Assembly: GCA_016930955.1 (NCBI GenBank)
Contig: JAFGFR010000253.1
Location: forward strand, 1-17,499
Source of the DNA: Victivallales bacterium
GTDB taxonomy: Bacteria; Verrucomicrobiota; Lentisphaeria; Victivallales; JAADHT01
Length of the DNA: 17,499 bases
Reading direction: 5' to 3'
Below the pieces are notes generated by a model. That model was not told the origin of the DNA, searched no databases, and worked only from the letters and a program-made list of their open reading frames with translations. Position numbers and translations under genes: made by a program. Positions 14,600 through 17,499 of this stretch are shown here, piece after piece. The first letter of the stretch is position 1. Every line of letters starts with the position of its first letter.

Positions 14600-14627
14600 A
14601 TCAAGGCAATAATAAAGGCTGGCCGGC

Positions 14628-14655
14628 TTGATAATGTCGATGTTGGAAATATAGT
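14628..14655 (+). promoter_or_regulatory. Candidate sigma-70 promoter of trpC
   Basis: TTGATA (14628-14633) and TATAGT (14650-14655) each match the consensus at five of six positions, with a 16-base spacer. Transcription would start near 14662, so the trpC leader of about 37 bases would consist almost entirely of the adjoining repeat end plus the ribosome-binding site. Confidence 0.5.
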
Positions 14656-14660
14656 TCCGC

Positions 14661-14688
14661 GTTTGACGGGTAGTTTTGAAATTGGCTC
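14661..14688. repeat. Element end (about 28 bp) forming the trpC leader
   Basis: TTTGACGGGTAGTTTTGAAATTGGCTC ends at 14688; from GACGGGTAG onward it resembles the right end of the complete copy. The next six bases are the GGGAGG ribosome-binding site of trpC. Inward of 14661 the similarity stops. Confidence 0.7.
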
Positions 14689-14698
14689 GGGAGGACAA

Positions 14699-15508
14699 AT
14701 GACATCGGATTGTTCGGACATACTTGAAAGGATAATCGCAGACAAGCGACTCGAGCTGCCTGCGGTATCTGCGGCGATGTCAAGGTACAAGGCTGTGATC
14801 CGCGACCTTCCAGCACCCCTGGATTTCCGCACAGCCTTGCGCAGACAGGAGCTGGCTGTCATAGCCGAGATCAAGAAGGCATCTCCGTCTGCAGGGGTTA
14901 TATGTGATGGCTTCGACCCAGGGAGGATTGCTTCTGCGTACAAGGCTGCGGGTGCAGACGCGATCAGCGTGCTTACCGACAAGAAGTATTTTCAGGGTGA
15001 CATCGCGTATCTCGGCTTGGTAAGGGAAACGGCGCCTGGCATCCCGGTGCTGAGGAAGGATTTCATAATCGCCCCGGAACAGATATACGAGTCCCGTGCC
15101 GCCGGGGCGGACTCCTTTTTGCTCATCGCACGCGTGCTGGAACTCGAGCAGATGAAAGAATTGATAGCCATGGGAAGAGAGCTGGGCATGGAGCCGCTTG
15201 TCGAGTCGCACTCCTTGGAGGACATAGAGAAATCTGTCAGGGCAGACACCTTCATCTACGGCATCAACAACCGCAATTTGAAAACGTTCTCGACCGATAT
15301 TTCAGTATCCGAGGATCTGCATGACTTGATACCGGGAAACTGCATTTCAGTGTCGGAAAGCGGGATTTCATCCCCTTCTGTCGCACGACGGCTGAGGGAC
15401 AAGGGTTTCGACGCGGTACTTGTCGGCGAAAGCCTTATGAGGCTGGGAGTGGAGGGATGCGGGGAAGCGATAAAAAAGCTCAAGAGCCAATCTCTAAGCG
15501 CCGCATGA
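14699..15508 (+). CDS. trpC: Indole-3-glycerol-phosphate synthase
   Basis: A 269-residue (beta/alpha)8 enzyme that converts carboxyphenylamino-deoxyribulose phosphate to indole-3-glycerol phosphate in tryptophan synthesis; cytoplasmic. All key segments are present: AEIKKASPS with Glu57 and Lys59, VLTDKKYFQG (91-100), VLRKDFI with the catalytic Lys120, EPLVESHS with Glu169, GINNRNLKTF (188-197) and the phosphate-binding ISVSESGI (216-223) and LVGESLM. The length is normal and no fused TrpF domain is seen. The ATG at 14699 follows GGGAGG by four bases. The frame is open upstream through the repeat end, but that part has no support. No other trp gene is adjacent, so the pathway genes are dispersed in this genome or the gene has moved. 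Its own promoter candidate lies at 14628-14655. Confidence 0.95.
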   Translation: MTSDCSDILERIIADKRLELPAVSAAMSRYKAVIRDLPAPLDFRTALRRQELAVIAEIKKASPSAGVICDGFDPGRIASAYKAAGADAISVLTDKKYFQGDIAYLGLVRETAPGIPVLRKDFIIAPEQIYESRAAGADSFLLIARVLELEQMKELIAMGRELGMEPLVESHSLEDIEKSVRADTFIYGINNRNLKTFSTDISVSEDLHDLIPGNCISVSESGISSPSVARRLRDKGFDAVLVGESLMRLGVEGCGEAIKKLKSQSLSAA

Positions 15509-15532
15509 CCGGCGGAGCTTTGAACCCAGCTC
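15496..15532. other. Hairpin across the trpC stop codon, with a degenerate element-end-like sequence
   Basis: AAGC-GCCG (15496-15503) can pair with CGGC-GGA-GCTT (15510-15520) around a loop containing the TGA stop, with a 3-base bulge. The sequence 15513-15532, CGGAGCTTTGAACCCAGCTC, resembles a decayed element end. It lies in the 27-base gap between the convergent trpC and GH-A-like genes and may help to end transcription on both sides. Confidence 0.3.
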
Positions 15533-15535
15533 AGT

Positions 15536-17299
15536 TCACTTGGTTTTTTTGATCCTGACTTCCTTGATGTTGACTGGTGTTGATTGGCCGGACTCGAGCC
15601 TTATGCTCCATCCCCATCCTGCGACGAATCCGGCATCCTCGAGTAGCCATGAGAATGAGTGCCATTGTCCATCTGAGGGGATGACGAACTTTTCTGGGGC
15701 ATCCCTGTAGCCTGTCAACGACTCGTAGTGTAGGGATATCGAGCCTTGTTCTTCCGACGGGCTCATCGCCAGGATTGCAATCCGCATCTTGGGGGACGAC
15801 TCGGCGAACTCGGGGTTGACCTTGAAGTACATTCTGTTTCCCTCCGGCGGGTCTTCCGGGCAGGTCTGCCTCCACGACAGCTTGTTGTCGGAGATCATCC
15901 TGCTGGTCTGTATCTTGATCTGCTCGATCCCGAGCTCGAGGTTTCCCGCGCCCAGACGGCATGACACCTCCCGGGAGCGCGCAAAGTCAATCTCCCAGGG
16001 GAATGGGGAGCTGCTGTTCCCACGTGCCTCGGCTTCCATCTCCCCCGGGATGCCGATGATGAACACCGGCATGCGCCCGAGGACCAGATTCTCGCCCTGA
16101 GGAAGTTCAGACTCCCTCCCGTCGTGGGCAACTACCCTTGCCAAGGCACTGAATCTGACTGACGCAGGCGAAGCTGAATCCCTGCCCCAGGCGACGAGGA
16201 CTTTGGAGGTGTGCCCATGAAAGACGAACCCGCAGCCGTCCCCGGGGAAACTCAGCCACCCAAGATATATCGGATCCTTCCCGAGAAGCGAGATCATGCT
16301 CGCCAATGCCTTGAATGAAGGTCTCGTTATCCAGTCCTGCCTGATGAGCCCGTAGTCCACGCCTGCACCTCGGCTTCCCGGCCCTATGGCCTCGTGCCAG
16401 AATACCCTTTTGAAGCCTTGGGCGAGCGAGAGGATGTACGCCTTGAGCAACGCTTCCGCCTGAAGCTCGTCTGCCTGCTTGTCGGGCTTGTCCGGCGCCG
16501 GGTAGCCGATTGACGATATCCAAAGCTCGGTCTTGTCGTCGTGCCCGTGGCGGCGCAGGAGCGTCCTCAGATCCGAGGCCATGGAAAGAAACCCCGGCTC
16601 GTTTGCATCGGACAGGAGCGACTCGATATGCATGAAGGGACTGACAGCCACAAAGTCGAATTTCCCCGCCCCGCCGTGGCGCAAAACGGCATCTATGAAC
16701 TGCAGATCCAATCCAGTGCAGTTGAGCCCGACCTTCAACTTCTGGTCAACGCCCTTCGCGGCCTTGTATGCCTCGGCCAGAAGCTCCGCATACTGCTCCG
16801 GACGCTCGCCAATCGCAGGGTCACCATTGAAATCATTCCATACCTCCCATGTCCCAACCTCGTCCTTGTAGCGAAAGACAAGCCCTGTGACATAATTCCG
16901 CCAGTGCTCAATATCGTTCACCGGAAAAGATTTAGTGCCCTCATCGGCGGATGCGAATTTCGCAAGATGACGCAGAACACCCGAGAGCTGTATGGAGTTT
17001 CTCCTGCAGTTGACCACCAAGGGGTCGGACTCAATCCAGCCCCACTTCCCGGGTGCCTCCTGGATGCTGTCCCACCCGGGGAAATAACGCAGCCAGGTCA
17101 CGCCGATCTGCCGCAGCGGGACATTGAACCTGGGGTACTCCCCGCTCCACTCGTCACCGGAAGCCACGCCCCAGGGGCTGTTCTCCGCGCCGGAGGAGTA
17201 TCTCACGCCATGATCAGCCGCGAATGCCGCAGAGACAAGCAGCATAAACACCCCCAGCACGATCCTTTGGGCTGATGTTTGTATTGCCGCTGCTTTCAT
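15536..17299 (-). CDS. Secreted GH-A-fold (GH39/GH5-like) protein, probable non-catalytic homologue
   Basis: A 587-residue exported protein. Residues 1-28 form a signal peptide (IVLGVFMLLVSAAFA). Residues about 38-345 look like a clan GH-A barrel: SPWGVASGDEW, LRQIGVTWLRYFPGWDSIQ (62-80), HWRNYVTGLVFRYKDEVGTWEVWNDFNGDP (132-161) and FDFVAVSPFMH. In active relatives the fourth strand reads W-N-E (acid/base) and the seventh W-x-T-E-x-G (nucleophile). Here these places read W-N-D (Asp156) and W-I-S-S-I-G-Y (Ser263), so both catalytic glutamates seem to be missing. A linker region and a C-terminal beta-sandwich (about 475-587) resembling a carbohydrate-binding module follow. I chose the ATG at 17299 because it begins the signal peptide; the frame runs on upstream into repeat DNA. 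It converges on trpC. Confidence 0.8.
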   Translation of the reverse strand: MKAAAIQTSAQRIVLGVFMLLVSAAFAADHGVRYSSGAENSPWGVASGDEWSGEYPRFNVPLRQIGVTWLRYFPGWDSIQEAPGKWGWIESDPLVVNCRRNSIQLSGVLRHLAKFASADEGTKSFPVNDIEHWRNYVTGLVFRYKDEVGTWEVWNDFNGDPAIGERPEQYAELLAEAYKAAKGVDQKLKVGLNCTGLDLQFIDAVLRHGGAGKFDFVAVSPFMHIESLLSDANEPGFLSMASDLRTLLRRHGHDDKTELWISSIGYPAPDKPDKQADELQAEALLKAYILSLAQGFKRVFWHEAIGPGSRGAGVDYGLIRQDWITRPSFKALASMISLLGKDPIYLGWLSFPGDGCGFVFHGHTSKVLVAWGRDSASPASVRFSALARVVAHDGRESELPQGENLVLGRMPVFIIGIPGEMEAEARGNSSSPFPWEIDFARSREVSCRLGAGNLELGIEQIKIQTSRMISDNKLSWRQTCPEDPPEGNRMYFKVNPEFAESSPKMRIAILAMSPSEEQGSISLHYESLTGYRDAPEKFVIPSDGQWHSFSWLLEDAGFVAGWGWSIRLESGQSTPVNIKEVRIKKTK

Positions 17300-17376
17300 C
17301 GCGTCTCTATGTCTTTCCTGACGGCTCACCCGGCCGCCGATATTAAGCAAACCCCGAATGTCAAGCTCTGGCTCTA

Positions 17377-17408
17377 AACCTATCCCCGTTTTGCGAAGTT
17401 CGCAAATC
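17377..17408 (+). repeat. 32-bp direct repeat, copy 2 (next to an element end)
   Basis: AACCTATCCCCGTTTT, then GCGAAGTTCGCAAATC. It is the same as 11538-11569 except at two positions. It contains the perfect odd palindrome TTGCGAA-G-TTCGCAA (17391-17405). It ends four bases before the repeat element end at 17413 and lies 78 bases upstream of the GH-A-like gene start, in reverse orientation to that gene. Confidence 0.75.
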
Positions 17409-17412
17409 TTCT

Positions 17413-17499
17413 GAGCCAATTTCAAAACTCCCCGTGGCCGCGCGGCTTGCCATTTTGGATGCGAGGCCACGCCGATGCGGAAGTGGGCATACCTGCATA
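17413..17499. repeat. Element, R-type end, running off the window
   Basis: Begins GAGCCAATTTCAAAACTCC at 17413 on the plus strand and matches the right half of the complete copy over all 87 visible bases at about 90% identity by eye, including GGCCGCGCGG, ATTTTGGATGCGAGGCCACGC and GGGCATACCTG. The other end lies outside the window. Confidence 0.85.

Larger units (their letters stand above)
14433..14660. other. Gene-free interval between the complete element and trpC
   Basis: No coding region is visible. It holds a short element-end relic (14584-14599) and a good promoter candidate for trpC. A GGAGGAATTAAAATACATCC segment at 14526-14545 looks like a ribosome-binding site, but no open frame of note follows it. 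Confidence 0.5.

Noticed and set aside
14585..14616. Element end providing TTGAAA as an outward -35 box toward trpC
   Set aside because: The -10 region at the right distance (TAATAA) is poor, and other copies of the end show no consistent -10 partner.
17300..17470. Upstream extension of the GH-A-like gene frame into repeat DNA (MASHPKWQAARPRG...)
   Set aside because: Unlike the case before mreC, a proper signal peptide starts at 17299 and no good ribosome-binding site precedes the upstream start, so the extension is taken as read-through of an open frame.

Overview
The window looks like chromosomal DNA from a PVC-superphylum bacterium, most likely a Lentisphaerota (Victivallales-like) or Kiritimatiellota lineage. 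The pointers are a prepilin leader of the FTLIELLVVIAIIGILAAMLLPAL type, several glycoside hydrolases scattered among housekeeping genes, secreted proteins with Ala/Glu-rich linkers, fairly GC-rich DNA and many dispersed short repeats. The assignment is inference; there is no rRNA or taxonomic marker here.

Layout. 1-1669 (minus): a tightly coupled operon of an S41 C-terminal processing protease (ctpA-like), an acyl carrier protein and the start of a third gene that runs off the window. 1773-2699 (minus): a secreted protein with a long acidic linker, ending in an intrinsic terminator. 2844-5360 (minus): a truncated prepilin-like remnant, a GH36/clan GH-D glycosidase and a small cupin. 5916-6770 (plus): lgt, whose stop codon overlaps that of mrdA on the other strand. 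6767-11426 (minus): a cell-elongation operon of an unknown secreted protein, mreC, mreD and mrdA (PBP2), joined by ATGA-type overlaps. 11664-13545 (plus): a cytoplasmic GH29 alpha-L-fucosidase and an FxsA-family membrane protein. 13635-14015 (minus): a small secreted OB-fold-like protein. 14699-15508 (plus): trpC. 15536-17299 (minus): a secreted GH-A-fold protein that seems to lack both catalytic glutamates.

The most unusual feature is a dispersed repeat family with termini of the form GAGCCARTTTCAAAACT. At least eight ends occur in this 17.5 kb. One copy (14223-14428) is complete: 206 bp, imperfect terminal inverted repeats, and a 4-bp direct duplication TACA on both sides, as expected of a non-autonomous (MITE-like) insertion. 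The repeats lie against genes: one supplies codons 2-41 of the first gene of the mre operon, directly after an AGGAGG ribosome-binding site and a TTG start; one forms the probable 5' UTR of trpC; two bracket the cupin gene. A second, unrelated 32-bp repeat occurs at 11538 and 17377.

Functionally the window mixes envelope biogenesis (lgt, mreCD, mrdA, ctpA) with plant/algal or host glycan use (fucosidase, GH36, GH-A-like protein) and one tryptophan-biosynthesis gene. No tRNA, rRNA, CRISPR array, transposase or phage gene was seen.
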